A DNA stretch of 56,793 nucleotides. Origin: Butyrivibrio sp. (lineage in GTDB: Bacteria; Bacillota; Clostridia; Lachnospirales; Lachnospiraceae). This document shows, piece by piece, positions 25,023-34,474 of this stretch. Made by a program: the position numbers and the translations under genes. Location of the stretch: positions 1 through 56,793 of the forward strand of contig SVFZ01000085.1 of assembly GCA_015056585.1 (NCBI GenBank), in the 5' to 3' direction. The notes under the pieces are model-generated. The model was not told where the DNA came from and searched no databases. It was given only the letters and a program-made list of their open reading frames with translations. Numbering within the stretch: the first letter of the stretch is position 1; every line of letters begins with the position of its first letter.

Positions 25023-25517
25023 ATGACAGATTATGAATTACTTTCACAGCAGATAAGTTCTCTTGCGGAAGACGAAAACTTTTTTATCCCGGTTTTATCC
25101 AATGCATCAGCGATACTTTACGAGAATATAGAAGACATTAACTGGGCCGGATTTTATCTTATGGACAAGGGCTCACTTATGCTGGGACCATTTCAGGGAA
25201 AAGTGGCATGCATAAGGATTCCCTTGGGTAAAGGCGTTTGCGGAACAGCGGCAAAAGAGGACAGAACAGTTCTTGTAGAAGATGTGCATAAATTCGCAGG
25301 ACACATTGCCTGTGACGCTGCTTCGAATTCCGAGATCGTCATTCCAATCCACTGCAATGGCAAGGTAATAGGGGTTCTGGATATCGACAGCACAAGCTTT
25401 GACAGATTCAAATTTGAGGACCAGGTAGGACTTGAGAAGTTTGTAAGAGCTTTAGAAGGCAATACTGATTTTTGCAGATACAACGGCACGCGCGAGGAAC
25501 AGTTTAAGGAGCAGTGA
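25023..25517 (+). CDS. Free methionine-(R)-sulfoxide reductase (GAF fold)
   Basis: The 164-residue GAF-domain protein has the family pattern: NWAGFYLM, LGPFQGKVACIRIPLGKGVC, GHIACDAASNSEIVIPI and GVLDIDST. The three cysteines in ACIRI, GVCG and IACD correspond to the catalytic and resolving residues of fRMsr, which reduces free methionine-R-sulfoxide with thioredoxin. ATG at 25023 is nine bases from GGAG; an ATG at 25014 overlaps that site. It precedes the threonine-aldolase-like gene by 30 bases, probably in one transcript. Confidence 0.85.
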   Translation: MTDYELLSQQISSLAEDENFFIPVLSNASAILYENIEDINWAGFYLMDKGSLMLGPFQGKVACIRIPLGKGVCGTAAKEDRTVLVEDVHKFAGHIACDAASNSEIVIPIHCNGKVIGVLDIDSTSFDRFKFEDQVGLEKFVRALEGNTDFCRYNGTREEQFKEQ

Positions 25518-25547
25518 TGTCGAAGTTTATGAATAACAGGAAAGAGA

Positions 25548-26651
25548 ATGCAAAAAATGTCAGATAAGATCTCATTTTCAAGTGACTACACTAAAGGGGC
25601 GCATCCAAGTATCCTTAAGCGCCTTGCGGAGACTAATTTTGAACAGATAGACGGATACGGAACAGATCCTTACTGCAAAAGCGCAGCAGAGAAGATAAAG
25701 AAGCTTTGCGATGCGCCGGATGCTGATGTTTTCTTCCTGGTTGGAGGGACTCAGACAAACCAGACTATAATAGATATGCTTCTTAAGCCCTATGAAGGTG
25801 TGGTTGCAGCCCAGACAGGCCACGTTGCCGCTCATGAAGCCGGTGCTATCGAGTTTTCGGGACATAAGGTTCTGACACTTCCAAGCATTCCGGGGGACGG
25901 AGACTGTTCAGAGGATAATCGTGGCAAAAAAGCTGTATACTCCGATCAGGTAGGAAAAATAAAAGCGACAGACTTAAAGGCTCTGGTAGATACATTTTAT
26001 GCTGATGACAACCATGAGCACATGGTATTTCCGGGGGCTGTATATATCTCACATCCCACAGAATACGGAACATTATATTCCAGGAAGGAACTGCAGGAAA
26101 TATCTGATGTCTGCAGAGAGTACCACTTACCGCTTTTTCTTGATGGAGCGCGTTTGGGATACGGACTTATGAGCAAAAGAACTGATGTCACGATTCAGGA
26201 TATCGCAAAGCTGGTGGATGTATTCTACATTGGCGGAACCAAAGTGGGAGCGCTGTTTGGCGAAGCGGTTGTATTTACAAAGGGTGTACCTGTTGGTCAT
26301 CCGGTTCCGATCATCAAGCAGCATGGAGCTCTTCTTGCTAAAGGATGGCTTTTGGGGCTTCAGTTTGACACTCTTTTTACAGATAATCTCTATATGGATA
26401 TCAGTAAAAATGCTATAGAGATGGCACACCTTCTAAGAGAAGGGCTTGAGAGCAAGGGCTATCAGATGTATATTGACTCTCCGACGAACCAGCAGTTCAT
26501 TGTGATGGATGATGACAAACTTTCTCAATTGTCAGAGCATGTCAGATACGGTTTCTGGGAAAAACCGGATGAGAGTCATACAGTAATAAGGCTTGCCACC
26601 GACTGGGCGACAACCAAAGAGGATATTGATACGCTGATGCAGTACCTGTGA
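25548..26651 (+). CDS. Threonine-aldolase-like PLP enzyme
   Basis: The 367-residue protein belongs to the beta-eliminating lyase/threonine aldolase family. Key parts are FFLVGGTQTNQTII near residue 64, HEAGAIEFSGHKVLTLP, FLDGARLGYGL (Asp for the PLP pyridine nitrogen, Arg beside it) and VFYIGGTKVGALFGE (Lys for the Schiff base). It would split L-threonine or a related beta-hydroxy amino acid into glycine and an aldehyde. AGGAAAGAGA precedes the ATG. A bidirectional terminator follows. Confidence 0.85.
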   Translation: MQKMSDKISFSSDYTKGAHPSILKRLAETNFEQIDGYGTDPYCKSAAEKIKKLCDAPDADVFFLVGGTQTNQTIIDMLLKPYEGVVAAQTGHVAAHEAGAIEFSGHKVLTLPSIPGDGDCSEDNRGKKAVYSDQVGKIKATDLKALVDTFYADDNHEHMVFPGAVYISHPTEYGTLYSRKELQEISDVCREYHLPLFLDGARLGYGLMSKRTDVTIQDIAKLVDVFYIGGTKVGALFGEAVVFTKGVPVGHPVPIIKQHGALLAKGWLLGLQFDTLFTDNLYMDISKNAIEMAHLLREGLESKGYQMYIDSPTNQQFIVMDDDKLSQLSEHVRYGFWEKPDESHTVIRLATDWATTKEDIDTLMQYL

Positions 26652-26694
26652 TTTTGGGAAAAGAAAAATACTGTAATGCGCTACGGGCAATATA

Positions 26695-26736
26695 AAAGAG
26701 GAAGCAGAAAAATGATCTGTTTCCTCTTTGTTTTTA
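26695..26736. terminator. Bidirectional terminator between convergent genes
   Basis: AAAGAGGAAGCAGA pairs with TCTGTTTCCTCTTT with one mismatch. T-rich runs follow on both strands. Confidence 0.75.
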
Positions 26737-28272
26737 TACTATTGTCATGTTCTCAAAGGAGATATCTTTGCAGTATTCTGTGTGAATGTCTTCTATACCT
26801 TCTGCGGGTTTCTCCATCTCAATATCATTAAATGAAATGTTCTTTATTTCATATCCCGGGACATCAAAGCCGCACAGCAAAATAGAAGGGCAGTTGTGCC
26901 ACTCATTTTTCCCGGCATTATTGTCAAGATATCTGCCAAGCAGATGCATCCTTTCAAAGCGGCAGTCGGAGAGCTGTGGCGGTACCTTGGAGCCTTCGCC
27001 GTCGTCGTTGTAGCCCACGGAATGCATCTGAATATGAGAGGCGGTAATAGCTCTTACCAGAATATTTTTTACATATCCTCCGCGCTTTTTTGTGGCTTTT
27101 ATCTCAATTCCGGACCATGTTGGTCCCATGTCACAGTCCCAGAGACGAACATCCTCAACACCGCCTGACATCTCGCTTCCTATGCACAGTCCATGACCGA
27201 AGTGACAGATGCTGTCGAATACGCGGATGTGTTTGGTGGGGCGGTTTATGATGTTGCCCTCGGGATTTTTTCCTGATTTTATGGCTACGGAATCGTCCTC
27301 TGTATAAAACTCACAGCTGTAGAGTGTTGAATTTGTAGATGAATCCGGATCCCATCCATCGCCGTTCCACACACCTTCAGACTTTATGATGCAGTGATCT
27401 GTGACAATGCTGTCAGAATATATAAAATGAAGATTCCAGGATGGAGCAAATCCAAGGGTAAGACCGTGAATCCAGATGTTTTGGCAGTTGCTCATGTTTA
27501 TCAGTCTGCCTCTGAAGCGGCTGGCTATGGTCTCGGGCTTCTCATACTCTTTTATCTTATCACCAAGGGAGGCAATGTAGTCTTTGAGCCTCTCGCCTTC
27601 AACTTTCGCGATTGCCTTTGCAAGTGCAGCGCCCCCGCCCATGATAGAACCTTTTCCATGGATAAAGACGTTTTTGCAGTTATAGCCGGAACTGTGGTCA
27701 AGTTCACCAAGGTTTAACAGGCTTTTGTAGCAATCCATTTCATGGCCTTCAAAGCGGCTTTTTATCTTGGGAAGATAGTCCTTTGGATCTTCTGTTCCCT
27801 GCAAAAGAGCTCCTTCCTCAAGATAAATCTCAGAGTCGGAGTGCACATTCAGGGCGCCGGTAAGAAATGTACCTTTTGGAATGTAGATAAAAGAATCCTC
27901 GTCACAGTCATCGAGAGCTCTTTGTATTCTTTTGGTATTTAAGGTCGTGCCATCGCCCGCAGCATTGTAGGGAGAGGCAGTGATATCTATTTTTTTCTTT
28001 GACTTTTTGGTTTTGAGCCTGATTGTGCCAAGGATTTCGCAACGCTCGAGCTTTGAAGGTGTCGCCGGGTACAAAATCCTGACTTCTATATTATATTCTG
28101 TATCGGGCGTGAGGTTTTCCAAAGAATAATGCGTATGCGAAGACCTTCCTACTTCCGCACCATCTTTTACCAATATGTAGGAGCAGGCGGGATCTGCATC
28201 AAGCGGAAGATCCCAGAATATTTCTGCGAAAGTATCGGATGCTCTGTAATCAAGCAGAAAAAAGAAATCCAT
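26734..28272 (-). CDS. Glycoside hydrolase family 28 (polygalacturonase-type)
   Basis: The 512-residue protein starts with a fibronectin-III-like domain (about residues 5-85), then a right-handed beta-helix of the GH28 type. Catalytic signatures are NGDGWDPDSSTN, TEDDSVAIKSG (the Asp pair), FGHGLCIGSE (His) and EIKATKKRGG (Lys). There is no signal peptide, so it acts inside the cell, presumably on short pectic oligosaccharides that have been imported. ATG at 28272 with GGAGGAAAC upstream is chosen over a longer form starting at 28296. Confidence 0.85.
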   Translation of the reverse strand: MDFFFLLDYRASDTFAEIFWDLPLDADPACSYILVKDGAEVGRSSHTHYSLENLTPDTEYNIEVRILYPATPSKLERCEILGTIRLKTKKSKKKIDITASPYNAAGDGTTLNTKRIQRALDDCDEDSFIYIPKGTFLTGALNVHSDSEIYLEEGALLQGTEDPKDYLPKIKSRFEGHEMDCYKSLLNLGELDHSSGYNCKNVFIHGKGSIMGGGAALAKAIAKVEGERLKDYIASLGDKIKEYEKPETIASRFRGRLINMSNCQNIWIHGLTLGFAPSWNLHFIYSDSIVTDHCIIKSEGVWNGDGWDPDSSTNSTLYSCEFYTEDDSVAIKSGKNPEGNIINRPTKHIRVFDSICHFGHGLCIGSEMSGGVEDVRLWDCDMGPTWSGIEIKATKKRGGYVKNILVRAITASHIQMHSVGYNDDGEGSKVPPQLSDCRFERMHLLGRYLDNNAGKNEWHNCPSILLCGFDVPGYEIKNISFNDIEMEKPAEGIEDIHTEYCKDISFENMTIV

Positions 28273-28471
28273 AAAGTGTTTCCTCCGGTGGATCAAATCA
28301 AAGATAAGAATGAGTTCTTATTCTTCATAATACGGTTAAAGAGAAAGCAAATCTACCGGAAACCGTGCAAAAATCATGCATTTCTGCTCAAAAAATACTC
28401 CAAATATTCTGACAAAAGATTATAATGATAATAAAGTGTTCAAAAAGACACGAAAATTCAGGAGGTGTAGT

Positions 28472-29158
28472 ATGAAGAAATATGTTGCAGAATGTATCGG
28501 AACAGCAGTACTTGTAGTTCTTGGTTGCGGAACAGCCATGCTGGTAGGGTGTGACGCGGCAAACGGATCAGGCTATCTTTTGACAGCTCTTGCCTTTGGC
28601 CTTGTTATTGTTGGAATGGCCTATTCAATCGGCAATATCTCAGGATGCCATATCAATCCGGCGGTTTCTCTGGGGGTTCTTATGACAGGAGGCATAAATG
28701 TCAGTGAGTTTGTCGGCTACGTTATTTCTCAGTGCATAGGCGCATTTGCAGGCGCAGGAATTCTGGCTCTTATTTTTGGCCTGGGCGGTGTGACAGATAT
28801 GACAGGCGGCTTTGGCTCAAACGGACTTTCAGGCGTTGGCGGAAATGCATTTGCCGGACTTTTGGTTGAAGTGGTCCTTACATTTGTATTTGTTCTCACT
28901 ATTTTGGGCGTTACTTCTAAAAAGGCCGGACATGGCTCATTTGGCGGACTTGTGATTGGTCTTACTCTTACACTTGTCCACATTCTTGGCATCGGACTTA
29001 CAGGAACTTCAGTAAACCCTGCAAGAAGCTTTGGACCTGCACTTGTAGCAGCATTTTCAGGAAACACAGAACCCCTTGTTTCTCTCTGGGTATTCATTGT
29101 AGGACCTCTTGTAGGTGCAGCTCTTGCAGCAGTTGTTTACAAATACCTCGAAGACTGA
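28472..29158 (+). CDS. Aquaporin (MIP family)
   Basis: The 228-residue membrane protein has six transmembrane segments and both pore motifs, SGCHINPAVSLG and GTSVNPARSFGPAL. The second half-pore is preceded by GLTLTLVHILGIGL. Its length and the NPARSFGPA form resemble AqpZ-type water channels more than glycerol facilitators, although substrate needs testing. GGAGGTGTAGT directly precedes the ATG at 28472. A TATAAT lies at 28421, without a clear -35. Confidence 0.9.
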   Translation: MKKYVAECIGTAVLVVLGCGTAMLVGCDAANGSGYLLTALAFGLVIVGMAYSIGNISGCHINPAVSLGVLMTGGINVSEFVGYVISQCIGAFAGAGILALIFGLGGVTDMTGGFGSNGLSGVGGNAFAGLLVEVVLTFVFVLTILGVTSKKAGHGSFGGLVIGLTLTLVHILGIGLTGTSVNPARSFGPALVAAFSGNTEPLVSLWVFIVGPLVGAALAAVVYKYLED

Positions 29159-29171
29159 TAATCTTTAACAC

Positions 29172-30689
29172 ATGTCTATGAAAAAAAGGATAATCACAGC
29201 TTTACTAATCTTTTTCTTGTGTGTGGACCTTTTTTCATCAGTATCATATGCAAGTGAACTGGATGAAACCATTGCAAACATGCAGCAGGAAGAGGCCCAG
29301 ACCAAGGAAACCATATCGAATCTTGAGAAACAGACCAAGGAGACCAGGGATGCCATATCTGCTCTGCAGGGGCAAAAGAGTCAGACTCAGGGCAACATTT
29401 CAAACCTTGAGAACAAGAGTAATGTCCTTCAGAGCACGATCAATGGCTACTCAAGCAAACTTGAGGACCTGAACGAAGAGATTTCCGTGGCGGAAGAGCA
29501 AATGGCAGAAGTATCAGCCGAGATTGTTCAGCTGGATAAAGAGCTCCGGGAAGCAAAGCAGAAGGAGAAGGAGAGACATGACCTTTTGATGCACCGCATG
29601 AAATCCACGTATGAGAGCGGCGGATCAAAAGGCATGTTGATTATCCTTTTGGAATCAGGAACTATTCAGGAATTTCTCACTAAATTTGAGTATTTCAAGG
29701 CTATCATGCGGTATGACAATAAGGTCATAGCCGAGTACAAGGCTCTTCAGGAAGATATAGAGCAGAAAACAGCGGTTGTCAGGGAAAAAGAGGCAAAGCT
29801 TGATGAGTATCAGTCGATGCTGGATGAGAAACACGGCGAGCTTACAGAGCTTACAGATTCGGTAAAGGGGCAGCTAAATTCCACAAGGAATTCACTTTCT
29901 TCAGAAAAAAACAAGCTGGCAGACTTTGACAAGCAGCTGACAGACCTTGATAAAAAGATGAAGGCGCTGGAATCCCAGGTAGCAGCGGCTCAGGCAAAAC
30001 TGGCTCAGCAGATAGCTGAAAGACTGGCTCTTACCAAGGAAGATACATCAGGAGCATATGCTGCCAGTGCAACCGAGCTTGAGTGGCTGGCGGCAACAAT
30101 TCAGGCAGAAGCCGGTGGCGAGTCCTATACCGGAAAGCTTGCAGTTGGCTCAGTTATTATGAACAGGGTAAAGAGCTCTGCTTTCCCAAACACAATCGTA
30201 AGTGTCATTACCCAGAACCTTCAGTTTGCATCCTACAGATCGGGAAAAGTTGAGCTTATTATCGCAAACGGCCCAAATTCTACCTGCATCCAGGCAGCTC
30301 AGGAAGTTTTGGACGGAGCCCGTGTGGGCGATTATCTGTTCTTTATGACCCAGTACTATGCTGATTATTATGGTATCAGCGAGTACACCATGATCGGAAA
30401 TCACGCATTTTTCTACAGATGGATTACCAATAAGAAAGTAGAACAAACGCCGGAGGAACCTGTGCAACAAGAGACACCGGCAGAGCAGCAGGAAACTCCG
30501 CAGGAGACAGGGCAAGAGACTACGCAAGAGACCCCATCGGCAGAGCCTTCTGAAGAGCAGCAGGAACAAGCTCCGGCTGAAAACCCTTCAGATGAGCAGG
30601 AACAAGCGCCGGCTGAAACTCCTTCAGAGGAGCAGAATAGTGAGAACTCAGGCGATGAATCCGGCAATCAGGAGAATGGCGGTGAATGA
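29172..30689 (+). CDS. Secreted CwlJ/SleB-type cell-wall hydrolase with N-terminal coiled coil
   Basis: The 505-residue protein begins with a signal peptide (cleavage near SYASE, about residue 27). Residues about 28-285 form long coiled coils like those of PcsB/NlpC-associated regulators. Residues about 300-420 are a Hydrolase_2 (CwlJ/SleB) domain: ELEWLAATIQAEAGGESYTG, containing the catalytic Glu, then LAVGSVIMNRV, and FFMTQYYADYYG. The last ~85 residues are a Pro/Glu/Gln-rich tail with near repeats of EEQQEQAPAENPSDEQ. The coiled coil may keep the enzyme inactive until released at division. The gene starts 13 bases after the aquaporin stop. Confidence 0.85.
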   Translation: MSMKKRIITALLIFFLCVDLFSSVSYASELDETIANMQQEEAQTKETISNLEKQTKETRDAISALQGQKSQTQGNISNLENKSNVLQSTINGYSSKLEDLNEEISVAEEQMAEVSAEIVQLDKELREAKQKEKERHDLLMHRMKSTYESGGSKGMLIILLESGTIQEFLTKFEYFKAIMRYDNKVIAEYKALQEDIEQKTAVVREKEAKLDEYQSMLDEKHGELTELTDSVKGQLNSTRNSLSSEKNKLADFDKQLTDLDKKMKALESQVAAAQAKLAQQIAERLALTKEDTSGAYAASATELEWLAATIQAEAGGESYTGKLAVGSVIMNRVKSSAFPNTIVSVITQNLQFASYRSGKVELIIANGPNSTCIQAAQEVLDGARVGDYLFFMTQYYADYYGISEYTMIGNHAFFYRWITNKKVEQTPEEPVQQETPAEQQETPQETGQETTQETPSAEPSEEQQEQAPAENPSDEQEQAPAETPSEEQNSENSGDESGNQENGGE

Positions 30690-30718
30690 ACTTCTGTTAA
30701 TGAAAAATCAATATCATC

Positions 30719-30747
30719 TTGCATAAAAAATAATAAAGTAGTAGAAT
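30719..30747 (+). promoter_or_regulatory. Promoter of the ileS T-box transcript
   Basis: TTGCAT and TAGAAT are separated by 17 bases; the start would be near 30754. Confidence 0.7.
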
Positions 30748-30753
30748 GTGAGC

Positions 30754-31052
30754 ATTAAAATAATAAAAAGGCTGTGACGAAGACAGTAGGAAACTTATGA
30801 AAGCTTTCAGAGAGCCGGCGGTTGGTGCAAGCCGGTGCGAGTAATGGTTTTTCGAAAATCACTTCTGAGCTGCAGGATCGAAAGAGATATGATTTTCAGA
30901 TATCCGGTAGATTCTTGCCGCAACTCCCGGCGTTAAAGGGAAGCGTATTCAACCGAAGCTTATAGCTGTAGGCGCGTATGTGTAAACAGGTGGTATAACG
31001 AGATTATGTTATTAATGGCCTCGTCCTTTTTACAAAGGGCGGGGTCTTTTTT
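30754..31052 (+). ncRNA. Isoleucine T-box riboswitch leader
   Basis: The leader has the T-box order. A stem I region contains GAGAGCCGGCGGTTGGTGCA and a specifier loop with ATC (30858-30860, isoleucine) followed by A and CTTCTGAGCT. The T-box core AACAGGTGGTATAACGAG (30985-31002) has TGGT to pair with the uncharged tRNA acceptor end. A terminator GGCCTCGTCC...GGGCGGGGTC with a T run (31016-31052) lies just before ileS. Uncharged tRNA-Ile binding should favour the antiterminator and read-through. Confidence 0.9.
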
Positions 31053-31072
31053 CATTACGAAAGGAGCTCAAA

Positions 31073-34000
31073 ATGTATAACAAAGTCGAAACTGACATGA
31101 ACTTTGTCGGCAGAGAGAAAAAGATTGAAGAATTCTGGAAAAAAGAAGATATATTCCAGAAGAGTGTTGATACCCGCAGCCAGGGCGAGATGTATATGTT
31201 CTATGATGGCCCGCCAACAGCAAACGGTAAGCCACATATCGGACACGTACTGACTCGTGCCATCAAGGATATGATTCCGAGATACCGTACAATGAAGGGA
31301 TATACTGTTCCCCGTAAGGCAGGATGGGACACACACGGTCTTCCTGTTGAGCTTGAAGTTGAGAAGATGCTGGGCCTTGACGGCAAAGAGCAGATTGAAG
31401 AATATGGAATAGAGCCTTTCATCAAAAAGTGTAAGGAATCCGTCTGGAAATATAAGGGAATGTGGGAAGATTTCTCCGGTACAGTTGGATTCTGGGCAGA
31501 CATGGAGCATCCATACATTACCTATGACGACAACTTCATTGAGTCTGAATGGTGGGCACTTAATGAGATCTGGAAGAAAGGCCTTCTTTACAAGGGCTTT
31601 AAGGTAGTTCCTTACTGTCCTCGTTGTGGTACTCCTCTTTCATCTCACGAGGTAGCTCAGGGTTACAAGACATTAAAAGAGCGCACAGCCGTAGTACGCT
31701 TCAAGGTTAAGGATGAAGATGCTTATTTCCTTGCATGGACAACAACACCTTGGACTCTTCCTTCAAATATCGGTCTTTGCGTAAACCCTGACGAGAAGTA
31801 TGTTAAGGTAAAGGCAGCAGACGGTTATACATATTATCTTGCTGAGGCTCTTGCAGACACTGTTCTCGGAAGCCTTGCCAAGGAAGAGGGGCAGAAGGCA
31901 TATGAAGTGCTTGAGACTTATGTCGGAACAGACCTTGAATATAAAGAGTATGAGCCACTTTATCAGTGTGCAGCTGACGAGGCTGAGAAGCAGCACAAAA
32001 AGTGCTTCTTTATCTATTGTGACAACTACGTAACCATGTCAGATGGTACAGGTATCGTACATATCGCACCTGCATTTGGTGAAGACGACGCAAGAGTCGG
32101 AAGAAAGTATGACGCTCCGCTTGTACAGATGGTTGACGCAGAGGGCCGCCTTAAGCCGGAGACTCCTTTTGCAGGCTACAGATGTAAACCAACCCAGAAG
32201 GAAATGGATGAGGGTGCAGTAAGTGCCGATCCTGAGGTACTTAAGGATCTGGACAGCAGAAGCCTGCTTTTCTCAGCACCAAAGATGGAACATGATTATC
32301 CTCACTGCTGGAGATGCGGAACACCACTTCTTTACTATGCCCGTTCTTCATGGTTCATCAAGGTTACAGAGGTTAAGGATGACCTTGTGCGCAACAATAA
32401 AGAGATCAACTGGGTTCCTGAGTCTATCGGTAAGGGAAGATTCGGTGACTGGCTTGAGAATATCCAAGACTGGGGTATTTCCCGTGACAGATATTGGGGA
32501 ACTCCACTTAATATCTGGGAGTGCAATGACTGCGGTCACCAGCTTTCGGTAGGTTCAAGAAAAGAGCTGGCTGAGCTTTCAGGAGATCCTTCAGCTGAGA
32601 CTACAGAGCTTCACAGACCTTATATCGATAAGTTCGAGATCACATGTCCTAAGTGTGGCAAGAAGATGCACAGGGTAAAAGAGGTTATTGACTGCTGGTT
32701 TGATTCCGGAGCAATGCCATTTGCACAGCTTCACTACCCATTTGAGAACAAGGAACTCTTTGAGAAGCAGTTCCCTGCAGAGTTCATTTCAGAGGCTGTT
32801 GACCAGACAAGAGGATGGTTCTATTCACTTCATGCTGAGGCAACACTTCTTTTCAATAAGCCTGCATTTAAGAATGTTATTGTTCTTGGACTTGTTCAGG
32901 ATGAGAATGGTCAGAAGATGAGTAAGTCCAAGGGAAATGCGGTTGATCCTTTCGACGCTTTGGAGAAATACGGTGCAGATGCCATCAGATGGTATTTCTA
33001 TACAAACTCCGCACCATGGCTTCCAAGCCGTTTCTCAGGTGACGCAGTTATGGAAGGACAGCGTAAGTTCCTGGGTACTCTTTGGAACACATATGCATTC
33101 TTCGTGCTTTATGCGAATATCGACGGATTCGATGCAGCAAACTACAAGCTTGAGCTTGATAAGCTTACCGTTATGGATAAGTGGCTTCTTAGTAAGCTTA
33201 ACAGCTGCGTAAAGGCAGTTGATGATAACCTTAACAACTACAGGATTCCTGAAGCAGGAAAGGCTCTGGACAACTTTGTTGATGAGATGTCCAACTGGTA
33301 CGTAAGAAGATCCCGTGAGAGATTCTGGGCTAAGGGAATGGAGCAGGACAAGATCTCTGCATACATGACTCTTTACACAGCACTTGTAACAGTTGCAAAG
33401 GCTGCAGCTCCTATGGTTCCTTTCATGACAGAGGAGATTTATCAGAACCTTGTAAGAAAGAGCTTTGCAGATGCGCCTGAGAGTATCCACCTCTGCGACT
33501 TCCCTGCTGTAGATGAGTCACTCATCGATGCTAAGCTTGAGAAGGATATGGAAGAGGTTCTCGATATCGTGGTTCTTGGCCGTGCAGCCAGAAATGCAGC
33601 AAATATCAAGAACCGTCAGCCAATCGGACAGATGTATGTAAAGGCACAGGAGACTGTTGGCGAGTTTTACACAGATATCATCAGAGAAGAGCTCAATGTT
33701 AAGAATGTAGAGTTCACAGATGATGTAAGGAACTTCACAAGTTATACTTTCAAGCCACAGCTTAAGACTCTTGGACCTAAATACGGCAAGAATATCGGAG
33801 CTATCAAGAGCTATCTTGAGAAGCTTGATGGAAATGCCACAATGGATGAGCTTAATTCAAACGGACATATCAAGTTTACAGTAAATGACGTTGATGTCGA
33901 GCTTGTAAAGGAAGATCTTCTTATAGAGATGGCTCAGAAGGAAGGCTTTATTTCTCAGGAGAATTGGGGAATCACAGTAGTTCTTGATACAAACCTTTCT

Positions 34001-34264
34001 GAAGAACTCATCAATGAAGGCTTTGTTCTTGAAGTTATCAGTAAGGTTCAGACCATGCGTAAGGATTCAGGATTCGAAGTAATGGATCACATCAAGGTTT
34101 CCTTAAATGGCAACGACAAGCTTGCAGCTATTGTAAAGGCTAACGAGAGCAGCATCTCCACAAAGGTTCTTGCCAACGAGATTATTTACGGATCAGACGT
34201 AGCAAATGCAAAAGAGTGGGATATCAACGGCGAGAAAGTAACAATTGGCGTTGAAAAAGTTTGA
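31073..34264 (+). CDS. ileS: Isoleucyl-tRNA synthetase (long, type 2 form)
   Basis: The 1063-residue class I synthetase has the HIGH motif in PPTANGKPHIGHVLTRA and KMSKS in GQKMSKSKGNAVDP, an editing domain with WTTTPWTLPSN, and a C-terminal anticodon-binding region with DEMSNWYVRRSRERFW. Its length and the GWDTHGLPVELEVEKMLGL segment fit the eukaryote-like type 2 IleRS, a form often less sensitive to mupirocin. AAAGGAG precedes the ATG. It is controlled by the T-box leader immediately upstream and ends at a terminator. Confidence 0.95.
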   Translation: MYNKVETDMNFVGREKKIEEFWKKEDIFQKSVDTRSQGEMYMFYDGPPTANGKPHIGHVLTRAIKDMIPRYRTMKGYTVPRKAGWDTHGLPVELEVEKMLGLDGKEQIEEYGIEPFIKKCKESVWKYKGMWEDFSGTVGFWADMEHPYITYDDNFIESEWWALNEIWKKGLLYKGFKVVPYCPRCGTPLSSHEVAQGYKTLKERTAVVRFKVKDEDAYFLAWTTTPWTLPSNIGLCVNPDEKYVKVKAADGYTYYLAEALADTVLGSLAKEEGQKAYEVLETYVGTDLEYKEYEPLYQCAADEAEKQHKKCFFIYCDNYVTMSDGTGIVHIAPAFGEDDARVGRKYDAPLVQMVDAEGRLKPETPFAGYRCKPTQKEMDEGAVSADPEVLKDLDSRSLLFSAPKMEHDYPHCWRCGTPLLYYARSSWFIKVTEVKDDLVRNNKEINWVPESIGKGRFGDWLENIQDWGISRDRYWGTPLNIWECNDCGHQLSVGSRKELAELSGDPSAETTELHRPYIDKFEITCPKCGKKMHRVKEVIDCWFDSGAMPFAQLHYPFENKELFEKQFPAEFISEAVDQTRGWFYSLHAEATLLFNKPAFKNVIVLGLVQDENGQKMSKSKGNAVDPFDALEKYGADAIRWYFYTNSAPWLPSRFSGDAVMEGQRKFLGTLWNTYAFFVLYANIDGFDAANYKLELDKLTVMDKWLLSKLNSCVKAVDDNLNNYRIPEAGKALDNFVDEMSNWYVRRSRERFWAKGMEQDKISAYMTLYTALVTVAKAAAPMVPFMTEEIYQNLVRKSFADAPESIHLCDFPAVDESLIDAKLEKDMEEVLDIVVLGRAARNAANIKNRQPIGQMYVKAQETVGEFYTDIIREELNVKNVEFTDDVRNFTSYTFKPQLKTLGPKYGKNIGAIKSYLEKLDGNATMDELNSNGHIKFTVNDVDVELVKEDLLIEMAQKEGFISQENWGITVVLDTNLSEELINEGFVLEVISKVQTMRKDSGFEVMDHIKVSLNGNDKLAAIVKANESSISTKVLANEIIYGSDVANAKEWDINGEKVTIGVEKV

Positions 34265-34302
34265 TGCTTGAATTTATAAGGAAAATAGTTGTTTTCACTA
34301 AG

Positions 34303-34335
34303 ATCGGAGGGGATTTTGTGTCCCCTTCGATTTTT
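34303..34335 (+). terminator. Terminator of ileS
   Basis: ATCGGAGGGGA pairs with TCCCCTTCGAT, followed by a T run. Confidence 0.8.
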
Positions 34336-34474
34336 GTTTAGGGATATTTAATAGAATGGTGTACGTTTTTGCGGTAGAATATATATGTGTACATTTGTTT
34401 AAATTGAATATACAGATTGTACAAATTCAGTGATGAGACCGTTTCATCGCCGGATATTCATATGAGGAGGCAGC

